A stretch of DNA of 64,000 nucleotides from an uncultured Clostridia bacterium (GCA_947389015.1 CANDVA010000007.1:59931-123930); one strand, 5' to 3'. Shown: positions 43,420 through 53,034, counted from the stretch's first letter. Made by a program: numbers and translations. The notes: a model not told the origin generated them from the letters alone.

Positions 43420-43446
43420 GAATTGCGCGTGAAAATATGCTATAAT
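43418..43446 (+). promoter_or_regulatory. promoter of the 43500 lipoprotein gene
   Basis: TTGAAT (43418-43423), 17-base spacer, TATAAT (43441-43446), 54 bases before the ATG at 43500 and directly behind the phased repeats. Confidence 0.75.
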
Positions 43447-43499
43447 TGTTGTGTAAGCTCAAAACTTACCAAAAATTATGGAAGGATCAGTAAATCATT

Positions 43500-44459
43500 A
43501 TGAAAAAAATCACGGCAATTTTATTGACAACGGCTTTATTGGCAGTATTTACGGGGTGCAATAATTCGGAGGAAGATTCGGAGAGCGTGCCGAATTCGGA
43601 TACACAGTTAAGCTCGACTGCTCCGTCGGAGCCCGACAGCTCGTCGACGGAGAGCGCTCCCGAGAGCACGGACAGCCCCGAAAGCGTTCCCGACGTTCCC
43701 GAAAAACAGCAGCCCGACGGCGAGCCTACGTTTCTGACAGGCTTGGACGGCGAGCCGATATACACAAGCGAGATAACGCAGATGACCACCTACGATATCG
43801 AAAAGAAAGAGGACGTTCCCACAGATACTCTCGACCCCGAAAACTTTTCGGCGGTCTGCGAGGGCTTTACATACGTTTACATTCCGCGCCCATCGGTGGA
43901 TTTTATGGCAAACCCCGAGCTTTTTGAAACGAGCGAGGACGGAGAAGGTCATTACTATATCGGCGAGGAGCTGCCCGACAGCTATGAATTCAAGCGTGTA
44001 AACGTAGGCGACAAGATAAACGGTCTGACCGTTAAATCCGCGAGCTCTCGCTTTGAACCCTCGGGCTATGATGGCTCGGAGCAGTATTACGCACAGGGCA
44101 ATATTGAATTTGAGGGCGACATTGAGCTTACGGGGTTTGTTGCGGTGACGGAGGAACATCCTCTCTATCCCGAAAACGGCGGAAAAATTTTTTTCTATCC
44201 CGACAGCGCGTCAAGCGTGAAGATACCCAGCACACTTTTTGATTTAAATTATGAAGATGAATTTAAGGCGCGACATTATGTCGGCAACAGCTCTTACGGC
44301 TGGTACGGCGACGGCAACGGGCTCCTGCTTGGGAATATCGCCGATATTGACAGCGAGCTGCGCGCGGGCGACAAGTATGTCAAGGTCAGAGTGATCGTCG
44401 GGGATATCGCGGATGGCGCGAGCTTTTCCGCTGTCGTCAGGGAAATCGAGTTGATTTAG
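43500..44459 (+). CDS. lipoprotein paralogue 1 with LDGEPI motif
   Basis: A 319-residue lipoprotein. It has a signal peptide with lipobox FTGC (Cys20), then an acidic Ser/Pro/Glu-rich linker (residues 24-75). Next is the motif EPTFLTGLDGEPIYTSEI, and a beta-rich domain with EFKRVNVGDKINGLTVKSA. A second gene at 54173-55150 encodes the same order of motifs, so the two are paralogues of an unnamed family. The ATG follows GAAGGA. The phased repeats upstream suggest control by a two-component system. Downstream (9 bases) lies the MBOAT gene, probably co-transcribed. Confidence 0.75.
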   Translation: MKKITAILLTTALLAVFTGCNNSEEDSESVPNSDTQLSSTAPSEPDSSSTESAPESTDSPESVPDVPEKQQPDGEPTFLTGLDGEPIYTSEITQMTTYDIEKKEDVPTDTLDPENFSAVCEGFTYVYIPRPSVDFMANPELFETSEDGEGHYYIGEELPDSYEFKRVNVGDKINGLTVKSASSRFEPSGYDGSEQYYAQGNIEFEGDIELTGFVAVTEEHPLYPENGGKIFFYPDSASSVKIPSTLFDLNYEDEFKARHYVGNSSYGWYGDGNGLLLGNIADIDSELRAGDKYVKVRVIVGDIADGASFSAVVREIELI

Positions 44460-44468
44460 GAGTAATTT

Positions 44469-45950
44469 ATGGTCTTTTCGAGCTTAACGTTTTTATTCGC
44501 GTTTCTTGTAATAACGCTTATACTTTATTATATTGTTCCTAAAAAGTTCAAGAACGTTATTATACTGGTGAGCGGGTTGCTGTTCTACGCGTGGGGCGAG
44601 CCTATTTACGTCCTCGCCATGATACTGAGCACGTTTATCGACTACACGGCGGGGCGTATTATCGCCAAGAACGACGACAAGCCCAAGGTGCGCACGGCGT
44701 GTCTTATAGTGTCGCTGGTGATGAATCTGGGGCTGTTGGGGATATTCAAGTATTCGGATTTCCTTATCGGCTCGTTTAACGGTTGGTTCGGACTGGATAT
44801 ACAAAATCCGTTTGTTAGTGCGTACAACGCTTGTCTGGGCGGTCTTACGGGCAAGATCGACAGCCTGCCGCTGCCTATCGGTATCAGTTTTTTCACGTTT
44901 CAGTCGATGTCCTACACAATCGACCTTTACCGCCGCAAGATAAAGGTGCAGAAGAACGCCGCGAGCTTTATGGCGTTCGTGACATTGTTTCCGCAGATAG
45001 TCGCGGGACCTATCGTGAGATATGAGGACGTTCAGAACGAGATCGACGACCGCAGGATCACCGAGGATATGCTCGGCAGCGGTATCTCGCGGTTTATCAC
45101 GGGTCTTGGCAAGAAAGTTCTTATCGCAGACAATATCGGTATGCTCTGGACGGAGATCAAGGCGATGGATTACTCGCAGCTATCTGCGGGCACAGCGTGG
45201 CTGGGAATACTCGCGTTTACGTTTCAGATATACTTTGACTTCAGCGGCTACTCCGATATGGCAATAGGTCTCGGCAAGATGATGGGCTTCAATTTCCCGG
45301 AAAACTTCGATTACCCGTATATGAGCCGCAGTATCTCGGAGTTCTGGCGACGCTGGCATATGACGCTCGGCGGGTGGTTCAAGAGCTACGTTTATTTTCC
45401 GCTTGGCGGCAGCAGAAAGGGCACGGCACGGACAGTCGTCAATCTGCTCATCGTGTGGACGATAACGGGTATTTGGCATGGCGCTTCGTGGAACTTTATG
45501 CTTTGGGGAGCGTATTTCGGAGTGCTGATAGTGCTCGAAAAGCTGTTCCTCGGGAAAGTGCTCGAGAAGATACCGTCGGTATTCAGCTGGCTGTATACGT
45601 TCGTTCTGGTGGTATTCGGGTGGATAATGTTCGACGGCGTGGCGCCGGGGACTATCGACTTCAGCGATATGTTTAATCAGGTATTCACGTATATCGGCGC
45701 AATGTTCGGCGCGAACGGCGTTTTTGCGGACAACTACGCGACGAACGCGTTCGTCAACTACGGCGTGATGTTCGCGATAGCGGTATTCGGAAGTACCGAC
45801 GCGCTCAAGACCATTGTCGAAAAGATAAAGGAAAAAGCGCCGTCTTGGGTACAGTACGGATATCCGATAGCGCAGTCGGCGGTAATGTTAGCGAGTGTGG
45901 CGTTTATAACCACCTCGAGCTATCACCCGTTCCTGTATTTCAACTTTTAA
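44469..45950 (+). CDS. MBOAT-family O-acyltransferase (AlgI/DltB-like)
   Basis: A 493-residue polytopic membrane protein of the AlgI group, which moves acetyl groups across the membrane for polysaccharide O-acetylation. Hallmarks are LLFYAWGEPIYVLAMI, FVTLFPQIVAGPIVRYEDV, the RSISEFWRRWHMTLGGWFKS block and the active-site His in GIWHGASWNFMLWG. About ten helices. The DHHW protein directly downstream (14 bases) completes a standard acetylation pair. The ATG follows TAGGAG. Confidence 0.93.
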   Translation: MVFSSLTFLFAFLVITLILYYIVPKKFKNVIILVSGLLFYAWGEPIYVLAMILSTFIDYTAGRIIAKNDDKPKVRTACLIVSLVMNLGLLGIFKYSDFLIGSFNGWFGLDIQNPFVSAYNACLGGLTGKIDSLPLPIGISFFTFQSMSYTIDLYRRKIKVQKNAASFMAFVTLFPQIVAGPIVRYEDVQNEIDDRRITEDMLGSGISRFITGLGKKVLIADNIGMLWTEIKAMDYSQLSAGTAWLGILAFTFQIYFDFSGYSDMAIGLGKMMGFNFPENFDYPYMSRSISEFWRRWHMTLGGWFKSYVYFPLGGSRKGTARTVVNLLIVWTITGIWHGASWNFMLWGAYFGVLIVLEKLFLGKVLEKIPSVFSWLYTFVLVVFGWIMFDGVAPGTIDFSDMFNQVFTYIGAMFGANGVFADNYATNAFVNYGVMFAIAVFGSTDALKTIVEKIKEKAPSWVQYGYPIAQSAVMLASVAFITTSSYHPFLYFNF

Positions 45951-45963
45951 AGGAGGATAGACC

Positions 45964-47175
45964 GTGAAATTCAAAATGACACCACATAAGCTTATGATAG
46001 CGCTGTTTGCGGTTATCCTGCTTGTTATACCGATAACGACTATGGCGCTCCCCAAACAAGAACGGAGCGAAAACGAAAACCGAACTCTCGCGAAAATGCC
46101 GACGCTTATCGATCAGAATAAGTGGAAGAAAGCGGACAGCATAGACGATTATATCAAGGCGGTAAAATGGAAGTATATCAACAATCGCGAGGGCAAGGCG
46201 TTCAAGGACGACTTCGAGACCTATTTCTGCGACCATATGGCGGGCAGAGAAATGTGGGTTAAGTCATCGAACACGCTGTCGAGGCTCTCGGGGCAGCGCG
46301 AGCTGAACGGCGTATACACGCTCGACGATCAGCTCGTACAGACCTTCAAGGGTTACAGCGAGAAGACGGTGGACGCCTCGATAAAGGCGATGAATACGTT
46401 TGCGGCGCGTTTCCCCGATATCCCGATGTATATTATGCTTGCGCCGACCTCGCAGGAGATATTCGGCGCGAAGATACCCTCCTACACGGGGCTGATGAGC
46501 GAAAAGGCGTTTATCGACAGCGTGTACGCCAAAATGGAAAATATCGGCACGATAGACTGCCTGAGCTATATCTCGGGTCACGCAAACGAATACGTCTACT
46601 ACCGTACCGACCACCACTGGACGAGTCTCGGCGCGTTTTACGCGTATCAGGCGGCGGCGAAGTCGCTGAATTACAGCGCCTACGGGCTTAGCGCGTTCAA
46701 CATCGAGACCGTGAGCCGCGACTTCCGCGGAACGCTTTATTCCCAAACACTCGACGACAGTATCAGTCCCGATATTATGGAGTATTACTTCCTCGCTAAC
46801 GGCGAGCCGACCGTAAAGATGACCTGCCGCAACGACCGCGAGGTCAACGTCTACGATAGCCTTTACGTCCGCGAATTTCTTAAGGAAAAGGACAAATATT
46901 CGTCTTATACCGGCAGCAACGTGCCTATCGTGACCATCGAAACGAACGTCGACAACGGAAAGAACCTTCTAATGATAAAGGATAGCTACGCGCATTCGCT
47001 TGTGCCGTTTTTGTCAAAGCATTACAGCAAGATAGTAATGGTGGATATGCGCTATATCAACACGGGGCTGAACAGCCTTGTCAATATGGACGAGTTTACC
47101 GAGATCATGTTTATGTACAATGCCATAGGCTTTTCGGAGGACGTCAATATTCCCAAGCTGGCGCTGACGAGATAA
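45964..47175 (+). CDS. DHHW-family SGNH acetyltransferase partner (AlgJ/AlgX-like)
   Basis: A 403-residue protein with an N-terminal signal anchor (LMIALFAVILLVIPITTMAL) and an extracytoplasmic SGNH-like domain. The family motif TDHHWTSLGAF (His-Asp-His pair) and the nucleophile loop MIKDSYAHS are present. With the MBOAT protein it is expected to acetylate an exported glycan. Start codon GTG, 8 bases after AAAGGAGG. No glycan synthase is in view, so the glycan is unknown. Confidence 0.9.
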   Translation: MKFKMTPHKLMIALFAVILLVIPITTMALPKQERSENENRTLAKMPTLIDQNKWKKADSIDDYIKAVKWKYINNREGKAFKDDFETYFCDHMAGREMWVKSSNTLSRLSGQRELNGVYTLDDQLVQTFKGYSEKTVDASIKAMNTFAARFPDIPMYIMLAPTSQEIFGAKIPSYTGLMSEKAFIDSVYAKMENIGTIDCLSYISGHANEYVYYRTDHHWTSLGAFYAYQAAAKSLNYSAYGLSAFNIETVSRDFRGTLYSQTLDDSISPDIMEYYFLANGEPTVKMTCRNDREVNVYDSLYVREFLKEKDKYSSYTGSNVPIVTIETNVDNGKNLLMIKDSYAHSLVPFLSKHYSKIVMVDMRYINTGLNSLVNMDEFTEIMFMYNAIGFSEDVNIPKLALTR

Positions 47176-47177
47176 AG

Positions 47178-48026
47178 ATGAGGGAACTGGAATTTACCGT
47201 CGGCGCGGAGGATACGGGGCAGACTGCGCTGACGTTTCTGCGTCGGCGGGGCGTGTCGAGGCGCAGCATCACCAAGCTCAAAGCAAGCGGCGGCATAACT
47301 CGCGGCGGCGAGGTGCTACGAACCGTCGACAAGGTGTCCGAGGGAGATAAGGTGACGGTCTTCGTCGACGACAAGTCTAGCGGGGTCATTCTCCCGAATT
47401 CCGATATCAAAGCGGCGGTTGCTTTCGAGGACGACGACGTGATCGTTTTCGACAAGCCGCCGTTTCTGCCTGTTCACCCCTCGGTCAAGCACAGCACGGA
47501 TACTCTCGCCAATCTTTTCGCGGCAATGTTCCCCGATACGGTGTTCCGTTCCGTAAACAGACTGGACAGGAACACCTCGGGCTTATGTGTTTGCGCCAAG
47601 AACAGGCTTGCCGCGCCAAAGCTTGCGAAAAGCATTTCAAAGACCTATTTCGCGGTTGTGGACGGAATTATAGAAGGAAGCGGCGAGATAGACCTGCCGA
47701 TAGGACGTATGGGAGACAGTATAATAAAGCGCGCTGTAAGTCAGGACGGACAGTCTGCCGTTACTTGTTATAAAGCCATTCGGCATAAGAACGGCAGGAC
47801 GCTGCTGGAGATAACGCTCAAAACGGGCAGAACTCATCAGATACGCGTTCATTTCGCGCATATCGGCTATCCGCTGTGCGGAGACGATATGTACGGCGGC
47901 GACTGTTCGGCGATAGGCAGACAGGCTCTGCATTGCGGACGGGCGGAATTTTCACAGCCCGTGACGGGGGAACGCATATCGCTTGAGAGCGAACTCCCCA
48001 AGGATATAAGGAGTTTAATTGAGTAA
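47178..48026 (+). CDS. RluA-family pseudouridine synthase
   Basis: A 282-residue RluA-type enzyme that isomerises uridine in RNA. An N-terminal S4-like domain (SRRSITKLKASGGITRGGEV) is followed by the catalytic domain, with Asp in SVNRLDRNTSGLCVCAKN and the family block GRTHQIRVHFAHIGYPLCGD. Whether it modifies 23S rRNA or tRNA cannot be decided. It begins two bases after the DHHW gene and ends directly at the next ATG. Confidence 0.93.
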   Translation: MRELEFTVGAEDTGQTALTFLRRRGVSRRSITKLKASGGITRGGEVLRTVDKVSEGDKVTVFVDDKSSGVILPNSDIKAAVAFEDDDVIVFDKPPFLPVHPSVKHSTDTLANLFAAMFPDTVFRSVNRLDRNTSGLCVCAKNRLAAPKLAKSISKTYFAVVDGIIEGSGEIDLPIGRMGDSIIKRAVSQDGQSAVTCYKAIRHKNGRTLLEITLKTGRTHQIRVHFAHIGYPLCGDDMYGGDCSAIGRQALHCGRAEFSQPVTGERISLESELPKDIRSLIE

Positions 48027-48635
48027 ATGAAGAAACGGTTATTGTGCGCGGTTCTCGCTCTGACGGTAATGTTGAGCGGGTGTTCTTCCGGTAAGGTTGT
48101 CGTGAACGAGAATGCTGCCGAGGTCTCCGCCGCGGGAGTGAGCATAGCGTTCCCCGTGGAATGGAGGATCTATACGGGAGACGATATCTACGAGGTTACA
48201 TACAGCCGCAGTCCTGATAGCTACGCCTCCGCGGATGAACTGAAAAAGGATATGGAAGAAAACGGGGAGCATTACATAGTTTACGCCGAAGCGACCGCCG
48301 AGGACGCGCTGGCGCTTTTTTCGTCGCAGTCGCTTGAGGACAGCGCAAATGAGGAACTGACTGTCGGCTCGCTCGCGAGGACAACGCACGACAGCACGGT
48401 GTTCGAGTACCGTGTGAACGGTTACTATACCGAGAGCCGCCTTGCCGAGGAGACCATAGACGGCGTAAACGGCTGGCTCTCGGAGATCTCTATTTTCAAG
48501 GAGCAGGGCAGCGAGGTACTTTCCGAGCAGCGTGAGTTTATGTTTGAAAAGAATAAAACTGTATATTCCCTGAGAATTTTCGTGCAAGGACATATCAATG
48601 AACAAGCTCAAAATGTTTCGTTATCCGCAATTTAA
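48027..48635 (+). CDS. small lipoprotein, function unknown
   Basis: A 202-residue predicted lipoprotein with lipobox MLSGC (Cys18) and a mixed alpha/beta mature domain resembling generic secreted domains with a PsbP-like feel (GVSIAFPVEWRIYTGDDIYE). The start immediately follows the RluA stop codon (TAA ATG), with AAGGAG upstream in that gene. No named family recognised. Confidence 0.65.
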   Translation: MKKRLLCAVLALTVMLSGCSSGKVVVNENAAEVSAAGVSIAFPVEWRIYTGDDIYEVTYSRSPDSYASADELKKDMEENGEHYIVYAEATAEDALALFSSQSLEDSANEELTVGSLARTTHDSTVFEYRVNGYYTESRLAEETIDGVNGWLSEISIFKEQGSEVLSEQREFMFEKNKTVYSLRIFVQGHINEQAQNVSLSAI

Positions 48636-48697
48636 TTGTTATGTTAGCCAAAAAATAAAAAAAAAACTGTAATTTTTTTAGATTTTTTTAAATTATA

Positions 48698-48726
48698 CTT
48701 GATTTATTTAAGTGAATATTGTATAA
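48698..48726 (+). promoter_or_regulatory. promoter of the PilZ-GGDEF region
   Basis: TTGATT (48698-48703), 17-base spacer, TATAAT (48721-48726). The leader to the PilZ start at 48801 is about 70 bases. Confidence 0.7.
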
Positions 48727-48800
48727 TGATAGAAGGATTATTCTGCACAAGAGTGTAATTTTGACACAGTGCGTTGAAAATATGGTTGAAAAAGGGTTTG

Positions 48801-49490
48801 ATGCGTTTGATTTTAGGCAGCAAGGTCATAAAGGTCGAGGTGCTGGATGAGAAAGGAAATATCATAATCGCAGCCGAAAAGGGATTTGTCGTTCCTAAAA
48901 ATATGCAGTCCGATGAAGATTGTATCGTGATGATAAAGGGAAAAGACCTCCCCGAGCTTGACCATAATAAGATCGTTTCGGTCGTTACAACGACAAAAAG
49001 CGGAGACAGAATAAGATATTCGGGCGCGGTGTCGGTATCAATGGAGACGCAGATGAACATTCAGCTGCTGCGCTCGGGAGATACGAAGGTGCTGGAGGAG
49101 CGCCGCAGGTTCTTCAAGATCAAGGTGCATGAAACAGGCAAGGCTATGTTCTTCGTCCGCGACGAGAAAACCGTAAGGTTCGATGAGCCTGTAACGATAC
49201 AGGTGCTGGACATAAACGTCGGCGGCGTGTTTCTAATGTGCGACCCGGACGAAGCGGAGTTTATGCTTGATGATCTGATTTGTGTGGAGATCGGTTTGTT
49301 TGTGGATTATCCGCTGAACGCTGCGGTGAGAGTGCTGAGAGTACAGCGTGATCCCGAGGGCAATATCAGCGGTTACGGGTGCGAGTTCCAAGGGCTTACC
49401 GCGGCACAGGAGGATTACATCGGGCGGTTCATTTATAGGGTGCAGTCCGAACAGCGGCAGAAAGAGGCCGCGAGAGAAGAGATGTTTTGA
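48801..49490 (+). CDS. PilZ-domain cyclic di-GMP receptor, YcgR-like
   Basis: A 229-residue cytoplasmic protein with an N-terminal YcgR-like beta domain (about residues 1-90) and a C-terminal PilZ domain. The cyclic di-GMP motifs are LEERRRFFKI (RxxxR) and LDINVGGVFL, a D/N-x-S-x-x-G motif with Asn in the Ser position. Similar proteins brake flagella or steer polysaccharide synthesis. I prefer the ATG at 48801 with AAAAGGG just upstream over a TTG at 48774. The GGDEF gene follows 61 bases downstream and is likely co-transcribed. Confidence 0.88.
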   Translation: MRLILGSKVIKVEVLDEKGNIIIAAEKGFVVPKNMQSDEDCIVMIKGKDLPELDHNKIVSVVTTTKSGDRIRYSGAVSVSMETQMNIQLLRSGDTKVLEERRRFFKIKVHETGKAMFFVRDEKTVRFDEPVTIQVLDINVGGVFLMCDPDEAEFMLDDLICVEIGLFVDYPLNAAVRVLRVQRDPEGNISGYGCEFQGLTAAQEDYIGRFIYRVQSEQRQKEAAREEMF

Positions 49491-49551
49491 CGCAGTCGTG
49501 CAGCACGGCGGGCGCCACCATAAATTTAAATTATTTTTAGGGGGATAGACG

Positions 49552-51573
49552 ATGAGAAAATCAACTCTTAAATTTGCTTTGATAGGCATTTTGCTTATCT
49601 TTGCAATAGCTCCCGTTCTTATTTTGGGAGTAGTAGGAACGTTTTCGATAATCGGGTACAGCAACGATGTAAGAATGAACGAGCTCTCCACCGTTTCTTT
49701 GTCAAAGGCGGGTGCGGTTGAGACTATTATGTCGGGATATATCGCTGACGCGACTGCTTTGTCAAAGATGGACACGGTGGTTCAGAATGCGAAAAACAAC
49801 GACCGCGTGGCTTTGGACACGATAAATTCTTTCACAGACAATAAAGCGGATATTTATGATACGCTTATTGTCGATACAAACGGCAATGTCCTTATATCTT
49901 CAAAGAATATCGAGCAGGGCAGCTTTGAGCACTTCAATGCGGACGGAATGCCTGTGGTATCGGGTCTTGTATCGTGGGAAAAGTACGGCTTTGACGCTAT
50001 GTATGTATGCCGTGAGATTTATGCAAATCCCGACAACAAAACAGGCGGAAAGCTCGGTTATGTCTGCCTGATAATATCCCCTGAAGCTGACAGTATGCTT
50101 ATGAAGGCTCTTTCGGGTACATACCTTGAGACCAACGCATATTTTGCGCTTATAGACAATGACGGCAATATGCTGAATTTCGACAATAACGGCTCCGCAA
50201 AGAAGAGCGGCGAGGTAGATGCGGCACTGACTGCCGAAAAGGACAATCTTTTCAATCTCACGCAGAACGTTTCGGGAGACAGTTCCGGCAATTCGGGCTT
50301 CGTAACCGGCAGGGCGGGCAGGTATGCATACTCATGCGGCGCTATCACGAATGTGACTAACTGGAGATGGGTAGGTATAGTCGATGCCTCGACGTTTACG
50401 TCATTCGCGTTCAAAACGAATATTATCGGTTGGATCGTGATCGTTGTTATGGCGGTTCTGGCAGCTGTGATCGCTATGATCGTTATAGGAAGATTTATCG
50501 GCGGTATGCAGCAAATGCTCAAGACCATGAGCAATATCAACACGGAAGAGGGTATCTCGGGTCTGCGCTTCGATATCAAGAAGGGCAAGAGCGAGCTTGA
50601 GATGATCCAGGCGTCGTTCAACGACTTCCTCGACGAGGTTTATATCAACGGTGAGCGTTACAGGACTATCGCCGAGCTGTCCGACAATATGCTGTTCGAG
50701 TGGGATTTCCATAAGGAGACCATGTACGTTTCGGACAATACGCTTGCAAAGTTCGATCTTAACACTCAGGGCGCGACGCTTTCAAACGGTAAATTCCTCG
50801 ATTCGCTGATGACTCCCGAGGACGCGGAGAAGTACAAGCGCGACATAAATACCCTGCTGAAAAATCAGTCCGGCTACAGCGCGGAGTATCAGCTTAAGGC
50901 AAAGAGCGGCGCTACCGTTTGGGTGTCGTTCCGCGCGACTTGTATCACAGATCGTCTCGGCGAACCGCTTCGTGTAATCGGCGTTATGACGGATATCGAC
51001 AATGAGAAGAAGATGGAGCTTCAGCTCTCCGAGCGCGCAAGCTACGACTTCCTGTCTCAGCTTTACAACAGGAGTACGTTTATCAGAATGCTGTCCTCCG
51101 AGCTTGACCGCAGAGGACCGAAGAAGATCGGCGTAATGTTTATAGACGTCGACGACTTTAAGTTTATCAATGACCGTTACGGACATACCGTCGGCGATGA
51201 GGTTATTCGCTTCGTTGCGGATACGATTCGCAAAAAGGTTGACGACAAGGGCGGTCTCGCGGGACGCTTCGGCGGTGATGAGTTTGTACTTTGCTATACC
51301 GATCAGACGGACGTTGCAAATCTCGAACAGATCGCGATGGATATCATCGATGAGCTGTATCTCGGCTATACTACCGCTGAGGGAATGCTTATAAACGTAA
51401 GAGCTTCTATCGGTATCTCTTATTGTCCCGATCATACGGAGGACGTCAACGAGCTGCTGTCGTTCTCGGATACGGCGATGTACTTCGTTAAGAAGAACGG
51501 TAAGACCAACTATCACGTTTACGTTCCGGAGGACAGTGCTTCCGGTGAGTATATCGATCCCGAGGGCTATTGA
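49552..51573 (+). CDS. diguanylate cyclase: Cache sensor, PAS and GGDEF domains
   Basis: A 673-residue membrane sensor. Transmembrane helix 1 (FALIGILLIFAIAPVLILGV), an extracytoplasmic Cache-like domain (about 35-285), transmembrane helix 2 (NIIGWIVIVVMAVLAAVIAM), a HAMP-like linker, a PAS domain (about 365-490, ending VIGVMTDIDNEKKMELQLSE) and a GGDEF domain with an intact active site GRFGGDEF at residues 572-578. The RxxD product-inhibition site is absent. It should make cyclic di-GMP from GTP in response to an outside ligand. Confidence 0.93.
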   Translation: MRKSTLKFALIGILLIFAIAPVLILGVVGTFSIIGYSNDVRMNELSTVSLSKAGAVETIMSGYIADATALSKMDTVVQNAKNNDRVALDTINSFTDNKADIYDTLIVDTNGNVLISSKNIEQGSFEHFNADGMPVVSGLVSWEKYGFDAMYVCREIYANPDNKTGGKLGYVCLIISPEADSMLMKALSGTYLETNAYFALIDNDGNMLNFDNNGSAKKSGEVDAALTAEKDNLFNLTQNVSGDSSGNSGFVTGRAGRYAYSCGAITNVTNWRWVGIVDASTFTSFAFKTNIIGWIVIVVMAVLAAVIAMIVIGRFIGGMQQMLKTMSNINTEEGISGLRFDIKKGKSELEMIQASFNDFLDEVYINGERYRTIAELSDNMLFEWDFHKETMYVSDNTLAKFDLNTQGATLSNGKFLDSLMTPEDAEKYKRDINTLLKNQSGYSAEYQLKAKSGATVWVSFRATCITDRLGEPLRVIGVMTDIDNEKKMELQLSERASYDFLSQLYNRSTFIRMLSSELDRRGPKKIGVMFIDVDDFKFINDRYGHTVGDEVIRFVADTIRKKVDDKGGLAGRFGGDEFVLCYTDQTDVANLEQIAMDIIDELYLGYTTAEGMLINVRASIGISYCPDHTEDVNELLSFSDTAMYFVKKNGKTNYHVYVPEDSASGEYIDPEGY

Positions 51574-51608
51574 TGCGGTCGGCAGATTTTGAATAGTTTG
51601 AATAAAAC

Positions 51609-51638
51609 TAAGGGCGCGCGGTTATTCTCGCGCCCTTA
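51609..51638 (+). terminator. hairpin after the GGDEF gene
   Basis: Perfect 9-base arms AAGGGCGCG/CGCGCCCTT (51610-51618 and 51629-51637). The following bases are only moderately T-rich, so read-through into the ParA gene 34 bases later is possible. Confidence 0.65.
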
Positions 51639-51670
51639 TTCACTAAAATTTTTCCGGAGGACTGATTGTA

Positions 51671-52465
51671 TTGGCAAAGGTAATTGCGGTAACTAATCAA
51701 AAGGGCGGTGTCGGAAAGACGACTACGTGCAGCGCGCTCTGCGGCGGACTTTCCGCTATGGGATATAAGGTATTGGCTGTCGATCTCGACCCGCAGGGTA
51801 ATCTCAGCTTTAGTTTGGGTGTGGAGGTCGAGGATAATTTCACGATCTACGACGTAATGAAGGGCAATTGCGATATCGGCGACGCGATAATAAGCGGAGA
51901 GACCTGCGACGTGGTGCCGTCAAATATACTGTTGTCGGGGCTGGAGCTTGAGATGACGGGCGTTGGCAGAGAGTATGTTCTCCGCGAGCAGCTCGGCGAC
52001 GTTGCCAAGAAGTACGATTACATCATACTGGACACGCCCCCGGCACTGTCGGTGCTGACGATAAACGCGTACACCGCGTCGGACGAGCTTGTTATCCCGA
52101 TGCTGTGCGAGATTTTGTCGTTACAGGGTATCGCACAGCTCAAGCAGACTATCTTTGCGGTAAAGCGCTATTACAACAAGGCGCTTTGTGTTCGCGGAAT
52201 ATTGCTTAATAAGTATAATCCGCGCTATACGCTTACTAAGGAGGTTGAGGAGCTGGCGGAGCTGATAGCTCAGCAGCTTGATACGTCGATATTCAAAACC
52301 AAGATCGGCGCCTGCGTAAGTATCGCCGAAGCACCCGCACACGGAGAGAGCGTTATAACTTACTCGCCGAAATGCAGGGCGACTGTGGAATACAAAGCGT
52401 TTATCAAGGAGCTTATAGCTCCGCACGAAAAAAAAGCTAAACCTAAGAAAAACGGAGCGAAATAA
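51671..52465 (+). CDS. ParA/Soj-family ATPase without ParB partner
   Basis: A 264-residue deviant-Walker ATPase. The P-loop NQKGGVGKTTT with signature Lys spans residues 9-19, and the other motifs are LAVDLDPQGNLSF and YDYIILDTPPALSVL. ParA proteins form ATP-dependent patterns on the nucleoid and position chromosomes, plasmids or protein clusters. No ParB or parS-like site is in view. Instead a ComFB-domain protein follows immediately (ATG directly after the stop). Start is TTG at 51671, 9 bases after GGAGGA. The C-terminal tail is very Lys-rich (HEKKAKPKKNGAK). Confidence 0.92.
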   Translation: MAKVIAVTNQKGGVGKTTTCSALCGGLSAMGYKVLAVDLDPQGNLSFSLGVEVEDNFTIYDVMKGNCDIGDAIISGETCDVVPSNILLSGLELEMTGVGREYVLREQLGDVAKKYDYIILDTPPALSVLTINAYTASDELVIPMLCEILSLQGIAQLKQTIFAVKRYYNKALCVRGILLNKYNPRYTLTKEVEELAELIAQQLDTSIFKTKIGACVSIAEAPAHGESVITYSPKCRATVEYKAFIKELIAPHEKKAKPKKNGAK

Positions 52466-52987
52466 ATGGGCAGAAAACCTCGCAGTCCCGAAACAAAATC
52501 GAGGTCTCCGAAGAAAGTCGAGGAGGTCAAGACTGACAATTCGGGCAATAAGACCCCACAGGTAATGCGGTTGGTCGAACAGGATAAATACGCGGTAAAT
52601 CCCGTTATTCTGGCGGGGAAGAGCCGCGTTCCGAAGCAGCTTCGCGGTCGTGAGCCGTTGTCACGGCTTATGAGAATGAATCTGGGCGATGAGTTTGACG
52701 ACAGGTCGGAGGACTCTGTCGTCGTGAACCTTACCGAGGCGGCTATTGAATACGAAGCGCCCGAGATACTTGACCGCTTTAACGCGTGCAGCTGTCACAA
52801 GTGCGTGGAGGTGTTCTCGCGGATGATTTCCGAAAAAGTCCCCGCGCGTTTCGCGAGGATAAACAAATCGGCGCGTTCGGGTTCGCGTGAGCTACGCGAG
52901 CGAATGGAGCCCGTACGCAAGATCGTGTTGTCGGAGATGATTAGGGAGCTTATCGGTAACAAAAAACGCTGTTTCCATGATGAATAA
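52466..52987 (+). CDS. ComFB-domain protein, candidate cyclic-dinucleotide receptor
   Basis: A 173-residue protein that starts on the base after the ParA stop. Residues 1-25 are a basic, Pro/Ser/Lys-rich tail (MGRKPRSPETKSRSPKK). Residues 85-130 match the late-competence ComFB family (VVNLTEAAIEYEAPEIL, then FNACSCHKCVEVFSRMIS and VPARF), including the Cys-x-Cys-x-x-Cys cluster. ComFB proteins have been reported as cyclic di-nucleotide receptors in cyanobacteria. A basic N-terminus is also what ParB-type partners use to stimulate ParA. A link between cyclic di-GMP and ParA positioning is therefore an inference from domain and context. Confidence 0.75.
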   Translation: MGRKPRSPETKSRSPKKVEEVKTDNSGNKTPQVMRLVEQDKYAVNPVILAGKSRVPKQLRGREPLSRLMRMNLGDEFDDRSEDSVVVNLTEAAIEYEAPEILDRFNACSCHKCVEVFSRMISEKVPARFARINKSARSGSRELRERMEPVRKIVLSEMIRELIGNKKRCFHDE

Positions 52988-53005
52988 TTTGGGAATTATT
53001 ACTTG

Positions 53006-53034
53006 TTGAATTTTTGGTCAAAACGTGGTATAAT
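53006..53034 (+). promoter_or_regulatory. promoter of the mreB-like gene
   Basis: TTGAAT (53006-53011), 17-base spacer, TATAAT (53029-53034), 75 bases before the ATG at 53109. Confidence 0.75.
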
